64,000 bases of DNA, taken from Bacteroides ilei (GTDB lineage: Bacteria > Bacteroidota > Bacteroidia > Bacteroidales > Bacteroidaceae). A program made the translations under genes and the position numbers. Location of the stretch: NCBI RefSeq assembly GCF_900128495.1, contig NZ_LT635801.1, positions 569,997 through 633,996 of the forward strand, in the 5' to 3' direction. Below are positions 9,302 to 18,505 of this stretch, one piece after another. The notes beneath the pieces were generated by a model. The model searched no databases. It was not told the DNA's origin and saw only the letters and a program-made list of their open reading frames with translations. Within the stretch, counting starts at the first letter, position 1. Every line of letters starts with the position of its first letter.

Positions 9302-10813
9302 ATGATACAAAAAGTATTGATCGCTAATCGTGGTGAAATTGCTGTGCGTGTAATGCGCTCCTGTCGTGAAATGGGAATCCGTACGGTAGCAGTATTTTCC
9401 GAGGCCGACAGAACGGCACGTCACGTACTTTATGCTGATGAAGCTTGCTTGATTGGACCGGCGGCATCACGTGAGAGTTATCTGAATATCGATAAAATCA
9501 TTATGGCTGCCAAACGTCATGGGGCTGATGCAATCCATCCGGGATATGGCTTCTTGTCTGAGAATTCTGAGTTTGCGCGCCGTTGCCGTGAGGAAGGGAT
9601 TATCTTTATCGGTCCGGATCCTGAAACGATGGATGCGATGGGAGACAAAATTTCTGCACGTAAACATATGATAGCGGCCGGAGTTCCTGTAGTTCCCGGA
9701 ACGGAAAAACCATTGAGCAGTGTTGAGGAAGCGAAAGAAATCTGTAACCAGATCGGTTATCCGGTCATGCTGAAGGCTTCTATGGGAGGTGGCGGTAAAG
9801 GTATGCGCCTGATTCATAATGTGGATGAAGTCGAAGAAGCATACAATACGGCACGTTCGGAGTCTATGTCATCATTCGGTGATGATACGGTTTATCTGGA
9901 AAAATTTGTGGAAGAGCCGCATCACATTGAATTCCAGATTCTGGGAGACAATTATGGCAATGCCGTACATCTGTTTGAACGTGAATGTTCTATCCAGCGC
10001 CGTAACCAGAAGATCGTGGAAGAGACTCCTTCTCCTTTTATGACTCCTGAACTTCGTCAGAAAATGGGTGAAGCTGCGGTTGCTGCGGCAAAGGCCGTAC
10101 ATTATAAAGGTGCCGGAACTATTGAATTTCTGGTCGACAAGCATCGTAACTTCTATTTCCTGGAAATGAATACCCGTCTGCAGGTTGAACATCCTATTAC
10201 AGAAGAAGTGGTGGGAGTTGACCTGGTTAAGGAACAGTTGCGTGTGGCAAGCGGTGAACCTTTACATTTCAAGCAGGAAGATCTGAAGCAGCGTGGTCAT
10301 GCTATTGAATGTCGAATTTGTGCCGAAGACTCTGAAAACAACTTCATGCCGTCACCGGGTGTTATACGCCAATTGATGGAACCGAACGGTATCGGTGTAC
10401 GTATCGACAGTTATGTATATGAAAGTTACGAGATTCCTATCTATTATGATCCGATGATCGGTAAACTGATTGTATGGGCAACAACCCGTGAGTTTGCTAT
10501 TGAGCGTATGCGCCGTGTCTTGTATGAATACAAGATTACAGGTTTGAAAACCAATATCAGCTACCTGCGTCATATTATGAATGTACCTGATTTTGTAGAA
10601 GGACATTACAATACTTTGTTTATACCGAAACATCAGGACATGTTACGTGAATGGGCTGGGAAGAAGGAGGAAGATACTGAAAATATTGCCATGATTGCTG
10701 CATATATCGATTATCTGATGAATCTGGAGGAAAATAAATCGAATTCAACCGATAACCGTCCTATCAGCCGTTGGCGTGAGTTCGGCCTGAAGAAAGGTGT
10801 ATTGCGTATCTGA
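9302..10813 (+). CDS. Biotin carboxylase subunit of acyl-CoA carboxylase
   Basis: 503 residues. ATP-grasp biotin carboxylase: N-terminal domain (VLIANRGEIAVRVMRS), ATP-grasp glycine loop MGGGGKGMR near residue 162, catalytic segment EMNTRLQVEHPITEE near residue 285, and the biotin-carboxylase C-terminal domain. It uses ATP and bicarbonate to carboxylate biotin on the carrier encoded next. It has a ~50-residue extension after the usual AccC end (from about residue 455). First of three tightly spaced genes; the partner is an MmdA/PccB-like carboxyltransferase rather than AccA/AccD, pointing to propionyl-CoA or related acyl-CoA carboxylation rather than fatty-acid synthesis. Confidence 0.93.
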   Translation: MIQKVLIANRGEIAVRVMRSCREMGIRTVAVFSEADRTARHVLYADEACLIGPAASRESYLNIDKIIMAAKRHGADAIHPGYGFLSENSEFARRCREEGIIFIGPDPETMDAMGDKISARKHMIAAGVPVVPGTEKPLSSVEEAKEICNQIGYPVMLKASMGGGGKGMRLIHNVDEVEEAYNTARSESMSSFGDDTVYLEKFVEEPHHIEFQILGDNYGNAVHLFERECSIQRRNQKIVEETPSPFMTPELRQKMGEAAVAAAKAVHYKGAGTIEFLVDKHRNFYFLEMNTRLQVEHPITEEVVGVDLVKEQLRVASGEPLHFKQEDLKQRGHAIECRICAEDSENNFMPSPGVIRQLMEPNGIGVRIDSYVYESYEIPIYYDPMIGKLIVWATTREFAIERMRRVLYEYKITGLKTNISYLRHIMNVPDFVEGHYNTLFIPKHQDMLREWAGKKEEDTENIAMIAAYIDYLMNLEENKSNSTDNRPISRWREFGLKKGVLRI

Positions 10814-10833
10814 TAAATAAGGAAAGAAAAATT

Positions 10834-11355
10834 ATGGAAATACATATTGGAAACAGAGTTGCGGATATCTCTTTGGTAAGTAAGGAGGGCAACAAGGTAC
10901 AATTGACAATTGACGGAGTTCCTTACGATGTGGATATTGTAATGGCTGAAAATGGTAGTTGTTCTATTTTGCATGAGGGTAAGTCGTATAATGCGGAACT
11001 GATTCGTAAGGAAGGTGGAAAAAGCTATACGGTGAATGCCCATTATCAGTCGTATAACATTGATATCATTGATTCGCAGGCCAAGTATCTGCGTATGCGT
11101 AAAGGTAATGATGAGAAGCAGTCGGACAAGATTATTTCTCCTATGCCGGGTAAGGTAGTCAAGATACCGGTTAGGGTGGGCGACCGTCTGGAATCCGGTG
11201 ATATCGTAGTTGTTATCGAGGCTATGAAGATGCAGAGCAACTATAAGGTAAACAGTCCTTGCATTGTTAAAGATATTCTGGTGAATGAAGGTGATTCGGT
11301 AAACAGCAATCAGGTTATCATGACACTGGATGTAATTAAAGAAGACGATAAATGA
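10834..11355 (+). CDS. Biotin carboxyl carrier protein
   Basis: 173 residues. The C-terminal ~75 residues form a biotinyl domain with the acceptor motif EAMKMQ (the first Lys of MKM is biotinylated); the N-terminal half resembles the linker domain of carboxylase alpha chains. Carries carboxybiotin between the biotin carboxylase upstream (20-base gap) and the carboxyltransferase downstream, whose ATG overlaps this stop codon (ATGA). Confidence 0.92.
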   Translation: MEIHIGNRVADISLVSKEGNKVQLTIDGVPYDVDIVMAENGSCSILHEGKSYNAELIRKEGGKSYTVNAHYQSYNIDIIDSQAKYLRMRKGNDEKQSDKIISPMPGKVVKIPVRVGDRLESGDIVVVIEAMKMQSNYKVNSPCIVKDILVNEGDSVNSNQVIMTLDVIKEDDK

Positions 11356-12890
11356 TTATGACAACAGCAGAACAATATAAAAATTTCGAGGAACTTGACA
11401 AACAGGCTTCTCAGGGTGGCGGTGTAGAACGTGTGGAAAGACAGCATGCCAACGGTCACATGACGGCCCGCGAACGTATCGACATGTTGCTGGATAAAGG
11501 TACGTTCAATGAAATAGATAAGTTTGTAATCCATCATTGTACGGACTTTGGTATTGACAAAAGCCATATTCCCGGTGATGGAATAGTATGTGGCTATGGT
11601 AAAATCGATGGCCGTCTGGTTTATGTATATGCTTACGATTTTACGGTTTATGGAGGTACGTTAAGCGTAACTGGTGCCCAGAAGATTGTAAAGGTACAGC
11701 AGTTGGCATTGAAGAACGGTGCTCCCGTCATAGCCTTGAATGATTCGGGAGGTGCCCGTATTCAGGAAGGTGTGGGCAGTATTTCGGGTTACGCATCTAT
11801 TTTTTACCAGAATACGATTGCTTCAGGAGTTATACCACAGATTTCGGCTATTTTGGGTCCTTGTGCCGGTGGTGCCTGTTATTCTCCGGCTTTGACTGAC
11901 TTCATCTTTATGGTGAAGGAAAAAAGCCATATGTTCATAACCGGTCCGGATGTAGTGAAGGCTGTGACTCATGAGGAGGTTGATAAGGAAGAACTGGGTG
12001 GTGCTTATACACACAGTAGTAAGAGTGGAGTCACTCATTTCTTGTGTGATACCGAGGAGGAAACTCTCATGAGTATCCGTGAACTGTTGAGTTTCCTTCC
12101 TTCCAATAATATGGAAGACGCTCCAATGATTCCTTGTACAGACGATGTCCGTCGTGTGGAAGAATCTTTGATGACTGTTATCCCGGACGATCCTAACATG
12201 CCGTATGATATCAAGAACATCATTGAACCGGTGGTAGATAACCACTATTTCTTTGAAATCATGCCGCATTTTGCCAAGAATATCGTTATCGGTTTTGCAC
12301 GTTTGGGAGGACGTTCGGTAGGTATCGTGGCTAATCAACCGGCTTATCTGGCAGGTGTGTTGGATATCGATGCGTCCGATAAGGCTTCCCGTTTCATCCG
12401 TTTCTGTGACTGTTTCAATATTCCTATCGTGACGTTTGAAGATGTGCCTGGCTTCCTTCCGGGATGTACTCAGGAGCATAACGGTATTATCCGTCACGGT
12501 GCGAAAATCGTATATGCATATGCCGAGGCTACAGTACCTAAAATTACTGTTATTACCCGTAAGGCTTATGGAGGTGCCTATATTGTAATGAACAGCAAAC
12601 CTATCGGTGCCGATGTGAACTTCTCTTATCCGACAGCCGAGATTGCCGTAATGGGTGCCGATGGTGCAGTCAATATCCTGTACCGTAAAGCTACTCCCGA
12701 AGAAAAGGCAAAGGCTGTTGAAGAATATAAGGAAAAATTCTCGAATCCTTATCGTGCGGCCGAGCAGGGATATATCGATGAGATCATTCTTCCGAAGGAT
12801 ACACGCTATAAACTGATCCAGGCATTGGAAATGACACAGAACAAGAGCGTAAGTAATCCGCCTAAGAAACATGGAAATATGCCGTTGTAA
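11352..12890 (+). CDS. Acyl-CoA carboxyltransferase (propionyl-CoA carboxylase beta / MmdA-like)
   Basis: 512 residues, two crotonase-fold halves. Motifs include GGVERVERQHANGHMTARERID at the N-terminus, ALNDSGGARIQEGV and the oxyanion-hole segment GPCAGGACYSPAL in the first half, and TFEDVPGFLPGCTQEHNGIIRHGAK, TRKAYGGAY and the PTAEIAVMG element in the second. Transfers carboxyl from biotin to an acyl-CoA, probably propionyl-CoA/(S)-methylmalonyl-CoA. A membrane decarboxylase subunit (MmdB) is absent and a biotin carboxylase is present, so an ATP-dependent carboxylase is favoured over a sodium-pumping decarboxylase. Translation likely coupled to the carrier gene; an in-frame ATG at 11358 is an alternative start. 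Confidence 0.9.
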   Translation: MIMTTAEQYKNFEELDKQASQGGGVERVERQHANGHMTARERIDMLLDKGTFNEIDKFVIHHCTDFGIDKSHIPGDGIVCGYGKIDGRLVYVYAYDFTVYGGTLSVTGAQKIVKVQQLALKNGAPVIALNDSGGARIQEGVGSISGYASIFYQNTIASGVIPQISAILGPCAGGACYSPALTDFIFMVKEKSHMFITGPDVVKAVTHEEVDKEELGGAYTHSSKSGVTHFLCDTEEETLMSIRELLSFLPSNNMEDAPMIPCTDDVRRVEESLMTVIPDDPNMPYDIKNIIEPVVDNHYFFEIMPHFAKNIVIGFARLGGRSVGIVANQPAYLAGVLDIDASDKASRFIRFCDCFNIPIVTFEDVPGFLPGCTQEHNGIIRHGAKIVYAYAEATVPKITVITRKAYGGAYIVMNSKPIGADVNFSYPTAEIAVMGADGAVNILYRKATPEEKAKAVEEYKEKFSNPYRAAEQGYIDEIILPKDTRYKLIQALEMTQNKSVSNPPKKHGNMPL

Positions 12891-12920
12891 TCAAAGGCAA
12901 TTATTATATGGCGCATATGG

Positions 12921-12960
12921 AACGCACTGTCATGATTTGGAGTGGCGGTGCGTTTTTTTA
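12921..12960 (+). terminator. Intrinsic terminator of carboxylase operon
   Basis: AACGCAC / GTGCGTT stem (12921-12927 with 12948-12954) running into seven T. Confidence 0.85.
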
Positions 12961-13024
12961 TAAAAAGTTATTCGGTCATATTTTGAAAATTAGTAAGTTT
13001 GAATCCTGATAAAAGTTTTGGACT

Positions 13025-13567
13025 ATGAAAAAATGGTGTATGATGATGTTGTTGGCATGTTGTGTGGGATGGGGAAACCTGACTTCCGCATGTGCCCGGC
13101 AGTCGGGGGCAGATGCCGCGGGTTATATTGTTAAAGTAGGGGATATGGCTCCTGACTTTGAAATGACGCTGACCGATGGCAGGACAATGAAACTTTCCGA
13201 CTTGAGGGGGAAAGTAGTGATGTTACAGTTTACCGCCAGCTGGTGTGGAGTATGTCGTAAGGAAATGCCGTTTATAGAAAGTGATATCTGGCAGAAACAC
13301 AAGGACAATACTTCGTTCGCTTTGTTCGGTATAGATCGTGATGAACCTCTTGAAAAAGTGAAGGCATTTATTGCTCAGACCAAAGTGACTTATCCGATGG
13401 GATTGGATCCGGGAGCCGATATCTTTGCCAGATATGCCGAGCGTAACGCCGGTATAACCCGCAATGTGTTGGTCGGCAAGGATGGCAGGATTGTGATGAT
13501 GACCCGTCTGTATAACGAGGAGGAGTTTGCAGCATTATGTAAAAAGATTGATGAGCTGTTGAAATGA
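13025..13567 (+). CDS. TlpA/ResA-like exported thioredoxin
   Basis: 180 residues. N-terminal export signal with TSAC near residue 23, so possibly a lipoprotein. AhpC/TSA-thioredoxin fold with the redox centre CGVCRKE (near residue 76), KVVMLQFTASWCG before it and a cis-Pro-like strand NVLVGKDGRIVMM late. Expected periplasmic disulfide reductase; partner unknown. Stop overlaps the ATG of the amidase gene (ATGA), so the two are co-translated; the link to cell-wall work is positional only. Confidence 0.85.
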   Translation: MKKWCMMMLLACCVGWGNLTSACARQSGADAAGYIVKVGDMAPDFEMTLTDGRTMKLSDLRGKVVMLQFTASWCGVCRKEMPFIESDIWQKHKDNTSFALFGIDRDEPLEKVKAFIAQTKVTYPMGLDPGADIFARYAERNAGITRNVLVGKDGRIVMMTRLYNEEEFAALCKKIDELLK

Positions 13568-14382
13568 AAAAGGTAAAGATCTTATTGTTGCTGCTTGTTT
13601 GTCTGCTGGTTTCTCCAGGTTTTGCCAGAAAAAAGAAAGGGAATTATGAGCCTTTGTTCGGTAAGGCTTATGCTTCCTATTCCGTCACTTCCAGTAGTCT
13701 GAAAGGAGCGGTATTCTATCTGGTAAGCGGACATGGAGGCCCTGATCCGGGTTGTATAGGTAAGTACCATGGGAAGGAGCTCCATGAAGATGAATATGCG
13801 TACGATATCATTTTACGTCTGGGCCGTGAGCTGTTGAAGCGGGGAGCAAAAGTTTATTTCATTATTCAGGATGCGAAGGATGGTATCCGTGACGCCGCTG
13901 TCTTGAAGAACAGCAAGCGGGAAACCTGTATGGGAGATCCGATTCCATTGGGACAGATTCCCCGTCTGAACCAACGTTGTGAGGCGATAAACAGGTTGTA
14001 TCGTAAAGATAAGAGCCGTTATAAACGGGCGGTATTTATCCACATTGACAGCCGTGGCAAGAAGGATCAGACCGATGTCTTTTTCTATCATGCTCCGGGT
14101 AGCAGGATGGGAAAGCGTCTGGCTCTCCAGTTACAGAAAACTTTTGCTGCAAAATATGATCGGCACCAGCCGGACAGAGGGTTTGATGGAACGGTGAGTG
14201 AACGTAATCTGCACGTGTTACGTAACAGTATTCCATATGGTGTATTTCTGGAATTGGGTAATATCCGTAATGCGCGCGACCAGAAACGTCTTGTAATAGC
14301 CGATAACCGTCAGGCTTTGGCCAATTGGATTACTGCTGCTATCGAGCAGGATTATAAGAAATCAGCGTCGGGAAAGAAATGA
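13564..14382 (+). CDS. N-acetylmuramoyl-L-alanine amidase (amidase_3)
   Basis: 272 residues with signal peptide (LLVCLLVSPGFA). Zinc amidase of the AmiA/CwlD family, which cuts the muramic acid to L-Ala bond of peptidoglycan. Ligands visible: His in VSGHGGPDPGC, Glu in HEDEYAYDI, His in VFIHIDS, catalytic Glu in VFLELGNIRN. No LysM or SPOR domain. Overlaps the preceding thioredoxin gene by 4 bases. A basic insertion (KDGIRDAAVLKNSKRETC) lies between the second and third motif. Confidence 0.9.
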   Translation: MKKVKILLLLLVCLLVSPGFARKKKGNYEPLFGKAYASYSVTSSSLKGAVFYLVSGHGGPDPGCIGKYHGKELHEDEYAYDIILRLGRELLKRGAKVYFIIQDAKDGIRDAAVLKNSKRETCMGDPIPLGQIPRLNQRCEAINRLYRKDKSRYKRAVFIHIDSRGKKDQTDVFFYHAPGSRMGKRLALQLQKTFAAKYDRHQPDRGFDGTVSERNLHVLRNSIPYGVFLELGNIRNARDQKRLVIADNRQALANWITAAIEQDYKKSASGKK

Positions 14383-14404
14383 TAGATATTTGTCTGTGTA
14401 ATCG

Positions 14405-14455
14405 AAAATCCCCCTATTCCGATATTTTGTATATTAGTTGGAATAGGGGGATTTT
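14405..14455. terminator. Bidirectional terminator between convergent genes
   Basis: Perfect 16-bp inverted repeat (14405-14420 with 14440-14455), CCCCC core flanked by AAAAT/ATTTT, so it offers a T-tail on both strands to the amidase (+) and the secreted unknown protein (-). Confidence 0.92.
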
Positions 14456-14510
14456 ATATCCTATTTTACAGTCGTTCTGTTGGAATAATTTTTCCAGGTC
14501 GTGGGAAAGA

Positions 14511-15473
14511 TTAGAATTTCTGCTGCAATACACTTTTCAGTTTACCGGTAATTTCCGGATTAGGGATATCCGTCCTTCCAGAAAGGATTAGTGCAAAATT
14601 CGAAGCCAGAACCGTTTCCGGATTTTCTATATCGTTGGTATTGGCTCCTATTTTATCATACAGACTTTTTACTTCTTCTATCGGATAGATAATGGTATTT
14701 CCGTTTTCCTGTATAGGGACCAGCTGTTCATTCAGAGGGACAAGACCGATTTCGATGTAGTCATAGATTTCACCTCCGGAATAAGGACGGCTGGTATATT
14801 TGACCATCGTGCATTTTTCGTCTTTACCATTGACCGGTAAGGTTATATAGCTGTCATATCTGGTGACGTCAGGGTCGGATATCCGTTTTTCCATCAGGTC
14901 GGACGGGAACAAGATTTCGTGGCCTGTGACTTCAAATCCGATAGTGGCATAGGCTGCTTTCTTGAAATTCATGTCATTACGGGTCAACTGGTGGAACAGT
15001 TCTTTGGCTATGGCTGTTTTCAGCTGTGTTTCCGCTCCTGCTTTCAGTATGTTTTCTCCTATGGCAATCCAGTTCTTGCGTGTATAGCTTTCAATTCCAC
15101 ATTCCTCCTCCATAGTAGACTTGACCAGAATTATTTCGTTGGGAAACGAAATGTCCAGTTTCTGTTTTTTGATTGCTGTTTCAATATCTTTGAATGCTTT
15201 GTTTACTTTGGCTTTGTCGGCATCTCCCCATGATAAGGTAGAACTCATGGCCAGGGACAATAATTGTGATTTTCTGCCATCCGTTTTTCCTAGACGGGCA
15301 TTGATATCAAACTGATTCCATCCGTTGGTATAGTCATCAATATCGGTTATGAGCATTTGGGCTTCTGCCTGTGTCGCAAATCTGTATGGAATAGTCTTTT
15401 TCGAGGTTTGAGCAAACCCTAATGTTGAGGTCAGGCAGAGTATTGCAGTGAATATAGTATGCGTCAATTTCAT
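14511..15473 (-). CDS. Secreted protein of unknown function
   Basis: 320 residues with a clear signal peptide (ending GFAQ). Not recognised. A middle segment AKELFHQLTRND looks faintly like a metalloprotease helix but lacks HExxH, so no enzyme is proposed. The C-terminal third contains a strand-rich section with an acidic dipeptide pattern. Lies alone between two terminators, so monocistronic; convergent with the amidase gene. Codon use resembles the backbone. Confidence 0.7.
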   Translation of the reverse strand: MKLTHTIFTAILCLTSTLGFAQTSKKTIPYRFATQAEAQMLITDIDDYTNGWNQFDINARLGKTDGRKSQLLSLAMSSTLSWGDADKAKVNKAFKDIETAIKKQKLDISFPNEIILVKSTMEEECGIESYTRKNWIAIGENILKAGAETQLKTAIAKELFHQLTRNDMNFKKAAYATIGFEVTGHEILFPSDLMEKRISDPDVTRYDSYITLPVNGKDEKCTMVKYTSRPYSGGEIYDYIEIGLVPLNEQLVPIQENGNTIIYPIEEVKSLYDKIGANTNDIENPETVLASNFALILSGRTDIPNPEITGKLKSVLQQKF

Positions 15474-15492
15474 AATATTTGGTTTTTGTGTA

Positions 15493-15522
15493 AAAGCATA
15501 CAGGTGTAAGCCTGTATGCTTT
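15493..15522 (-). terminator. recA terminator
   Basis: 12-bp perfect stem AAAGCATACAGG / CCTGTATGCTTT with a TTTTACAC tail on the minus strand, 21 bases after recA. Confidence 0.85.
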
Positions 15523-15543
15523 ATTATATGATAGGAGTGTTAT

Positions 15544-16596
15544 TTATTCCTTATCTTTCAAGGCAGCGAAAATCAAGCCTTCCAGTTCATCAGCCAGTTC
15601 CGGATTATCCTGGATACATTGTTTGGCAGCATCCCGTCCCTGTCCCAGTTTCGTATCGTTGTAGCTGTACCATGAACCGCTTTTCTTGATGATTCCCAGT
15701 TCGGATCCTAAATCGATGATTTCACCGCTGTGTGAAATGCCTTCTCCGAACATGATATCGAATTCTGCCTTGCGGAAAGGAGGAGCCACCTTGTTCTTGA
15801 CCACTTTTACACGGACCTGGTTACCGATAACCTCTTCACCGTCTTTCAGCTGGGAAGCGCGACGGATATCCAGACGTACCGAAGCGTAGAATTTCAGTGC
15901 GTTACCACCGGTTGTCGTTTCCGGATTTCCGAACATGACACCGATCTTTTCACGCAATTGGTTGATGAAGATACAGGTGGTATTTGTCTTGCTGATCGCT
16001 GATGTAAGTTTACGTAATGCCTGTGACATCAGACGGGCTTGTAGTCCAACCCGGTTGTCACCCATATCACCTTCTATTTCTGCTTTTGGAGTCAAGGCGG
16101 CGACAGAATCGATGACGATGATGTCGATTGCAGATGAACGGATCAGTTGCTCGGCTATTTCCAGAGCCTGTTCTCCATTGTCCGGCTGTGAAATCCATAA
16201 ATTATCTATATCCACTCCCAGCTTGGCTGCATAGAAACGGTCGAATGCATGTTCGGCATCGATGAAAGCGGCTATGCCTCCTGCTTTCTGGGCTTCAGCA
16301 ATGGCATGGATTGCCAAGGTTGTCTTACCGGATGATTCTGGACCGTATATTTCGATGATACGTCCTTTAGGATATCCTCCCACACCCAATGCTGCGTTCA
16401 AAGCGATAGAGCCGGTCGGGATGACTTCTACTTCCTGTACATGGTCATCACCCATTTTCATGATGGATCCCTTTCCGAAGCTTTTCTCGATTTTATCCAT
16501 CGCGGCCTGAAGTGCCTTCAGTTTTTCCGCATTATTGGGTTTCGAGGTAGGGGTGTCAATACCTCCTTCGAATTCAAGTTCGTCTTTTTTTGCCAT
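15544..16596 (-). CDS. recA: Recombinase A
   Basis: 350 residues, full length. Walker [13 protein letters not shown]-binding loops L1 ([22 protein letters not shown]) and L2 ([22 protein letters not shown]), Walker [13 protein letters not shown]. Catalyses strand exchange and activates LexA-type autocleavage. Lies 14 bases after bcp on the same strand, so probably transcribed with it; no LexA-type operator was recognised in the short gap. Confidence 0.98.
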   Translation of the reverse strand: MAKKDELEFEGGIDTPTSKPNNAEKLKALQAAMDKIEKSFGKGSIMKMGDDHVQEVEVIPTGSIALNAALGVGGYPKGRIIEIYGPESSGKTTLAIHAIAEAQKAGGIAAFIDAEHAFDRFYAAKLGVDIDNLWISQPDNGEQALEIAEQLIRSSAIDIIVIDSVAALTPKAEIEGDMGDNRVGLQARLMSQALRKLTSAISKTNTTCIFINQLREKIGVMFGNPETTTGGNALKFYASVRLDIRRASQLKDGEEVIGNQVRVKVVKNKVAPPFRKAEFDIMFGEGISHSGEIIDLGSELGIIKKSGSWYSYNDTKLGQGRDAAKQCIQDNPELADELEGLIFAALKDKE

Positions 16597-16610
16597 AATC
16601 GAATATTACT

Positions 16611-17054
16611 TTAAAATTTGGGCGGCGTGATTTTGGTCTTTATCTCTTTTGGGGTGATGATCCGTTCGATGACGCCTTCTTCATTGATGATAAAAGTTGT
16701 ACGGAAAGTACCCATATACTTCCGTCCATACATACTCTTTTCGCCCCATGCCCCGAACTGCTCGGTCAGCTTGTGTTCCGTGTCGGCAATAAGGGTGAAT
16801 GGGAGTCCGTTCTTTTCAATAAACTTCTGATGTGATTTCTGGTCATTGATGCTGACCCCTATCACTTCATAGCCGGCCTTACGCAATGCTTCATAATTGT
16901 CTCTCAGGTTACATGCCTGGGCCGTACATCCGGAAGTCATGTCTTTCGGATAGAAATATAAAACCACTTTCTTTCCTTTATAGTCGCTTAAACGGATTTC
17001 TTCTCCTTTTTCGTTCAGTCCCAATATTTCGGGAGCTTTATCTCCTACGTTCAT
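16611..17054 (-). CDS. bcp: Thioredoxin-dependent thiol peroxidase (Bcp/PrxQ)
   Basis: 147 residues, normal length. Peroxidatic Cys in DMTSGCTAQAC; the second Cys five residues later (AQAC) is the usual PrxQ resolving Cys; Arg in GTFRTTFII completes the active site. Reduces hydroperoxides with thioredoxin in the cytoplasm. Directly upstream of recA. Confidence 0.94.
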   Translation of the reverse strand: MNVGDKAPEILGLNEKGEEIRLSDYKGKKVVLYFYPKDMTSGCTAQACNLRDNYEALRKAGYEVIGVSINDQKSHQKFIEKNGLPFTLIADTEHKLTEQFGAWGEKSMYGRKYMGTFRTTFIINEEGVIERIITPKEIKTKITPPKF

Positions 17055-17101
17055 AGTCAGAATGTTTAAAAATTAAGCCGTTATAATACTGGCTTTATAG
17101 T

Positions 17102-17135
17102 AAAAACGGCAGTTATTTCAAAAATTTACTGCCGT
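17102..17135 (-). terminator. Terminator of carboxynorspermidine dehydrogenase gene
   Basis: ACGGCAGT / ACTGCCGT stem (17106-17113 with 17128-17135), minus-strand tail TTTTTA. Confidence 0.85.
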
Positions 17136-17167
17136 CTTTATGTGTTTAAATATTTTTAGCAAATCAA

Positions 17168-18361
17168 TTAAAGTTCAAGATCGCCGTCGAATACTTCATG
17201 CCATGGCAATCCGTTCTTGTTCAGTTCATCCATGAATGGATCCGGATCAAAATCTTCCACGTTCCATACCCCCGGGCGTTTCCATAGCCCTTTCAGATAC
17301 ATCATGGCACCGATCATGGCAGGAACTCCGGTAGTATAACTTACTCCCTGCATACCGGTTTCTTCATAAGCTGCATGGTGGGAACAGTTGTTATATACAT
17401 AATAGGTATGTTCTTTTCCGTCTTTTAATCCGCGGATACGGCAACCGATTGATGTCTCACCGTCGTAATTTTCGCCCAGATCCTGCGGATTCGGCAATAC
17501 AGCTTTCAGGAATTGCAGCGGAACGATTTCCATACCGTTGTAGTTTATCGGTTCGATACTTGCCATACCGATATCCTGAATTACACGCAAGTGAGTAAGG
17601 TATTCTTGTCCGAAAGTCATCCAGAAACGTGCACGCTTGATGGTCGGGAAATTCTTCACCAGTGATTCCAGTTCTTCATGATAGAGCAGATAGGAATCAC
17701 GCGGTCCGATATTCGGATAAGTCAGATCCTTGTGGATTTCCAGTGGTTTGGTTGTAATCCACTTCCCGTTTTCGTAATAACGTCCGTTCTGAGTGATTTC
17801 ACGGATATTGATTTCCGGGTTGAAATTGGTGGCAAAGGCTTTATGGTGGTTACCGGCGTTACAGTCAACAATATCCAGGTATTGGATTTCGTCAAAATGG
17901 TGTTTGGCTGCGTATGCTGTATATACTCCGCTCACCCCCGGGTCAAATCCGCAGCCTAAAATGGCAGTCAGACCTGCGTCTTCGAAGCGTTTTTTGTATG
18001 CCCATTGCCAGCTGTATTCAAAGTGGGCTTCATCTTTCGGTTCGTAGTTGGCTGTGTCCAGATAATTGACTCCTGCTTTCAGACAGGCCTCCATGATAGT
18101 CAGATCCTGGTATGGAAGAGCTACATTTATAACGATTTCGGGTTTGAATCCATTGAATAAAGCCACCAGTTCGTCGACATTGTCTGCATCGACTTTTGCA
18201 GTCTTGATGTTGGGATTACCGATTGCTTTTACAATCGCGTCGCATTTGGACTGAGTGCGGCTGGCAATCATAATTTCAGTAAAAACTTCGGGGTGTTGAG
18301 CCACCTTGTGTGCAACAACGGTTCCTACACCGCCTGCACCGATAATCAATACTTTACTCAT
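17168..18361 (-). CDS. Carboxynorspermidine dehydrogenase (saccharopine-dehydrogenase fold)
   Basis: 397 residues. N-terminal Rossmann motif VLIIGAGGVGTVVAHKVAQ for NAD(P), then the saccharopine-dehydrogenase-type catalytic domain (ALPYQDLTIMEACLKAGVNYLDTANYE; GCGFDPGVSGVYTAYA). Gut Bacteroidales proteins of this type reduce the Schiff base of aspartate semialdehyde and a diamine to carboxy(nor)spermidine in the alternative spermidine pathway. The partner decarboxylase NspC is not in the window, so function rests on family resemblance; lysine-related saccharopine dehydrogenase is the alternative label. Confidence 0.85.
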   Translation of the reverse strand: MSKVLIIGAGGVGTVVAHKVAQHPEVFTEIMIASRTQSKCDAIVKAIGNPNIKTAKVDADNVDELVALFNGFKPEIVINVALPYQDLTIMEACLKAGVNYLDTANYEPKDEAHFEYSWQWAYKKRFEDAGLTAILGCGFDPGVSGVYTAYAAKHHFDEIQYLDIVDCNAGNHHKAFATNFNPEINIREITQNGRYYENGKWITTKPLEIHKDLTYPNIGPRDSYLLYHEELESLVKNFPTIKRARFWMTFGQEYLTHLRVIQDIGMASIEPINYNGMEIVPLQFLKAVLPNPQDLGENYDGETSIGCRIRGLKDGKEHTYYVYNNCSHHAAYEETGMQGVSYTTGVPAMIGAMMYLKGLWKRPGVWNVEDFDPDPFMDELNKNGLPWHEVFDGDLEL

Positions 18362-18459
18362 TTCTGTCAGTTAATCATTTATGCCCGGTAAACGTTACCG
18401 TTCAGTATGCAAAGATAGAAAATTTTCTTAAACTCCATGCAGTATTTGGATTATATCCG

Positions 18460-18467
18460 TATTTTTG
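18460..18467 (+). promoter_or_regulatory. -7 element of META-domain gene
   Basis: TATTTTTG, 38 bases before the ATG; fits TAnnTTTG. No clear -33. Confidence 0.5.
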
Positions 18468-18505
18468 TAATAGACTGATTTATCAAACTAAACTGAAATT
18501 AAAGT

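Noticed and set aside
14379..14591. 70-codon plus-strand frame after the amidase
   Set aside because: Spans the bidirectional terminator and overlaps the 3' end of the minus-strand gene.
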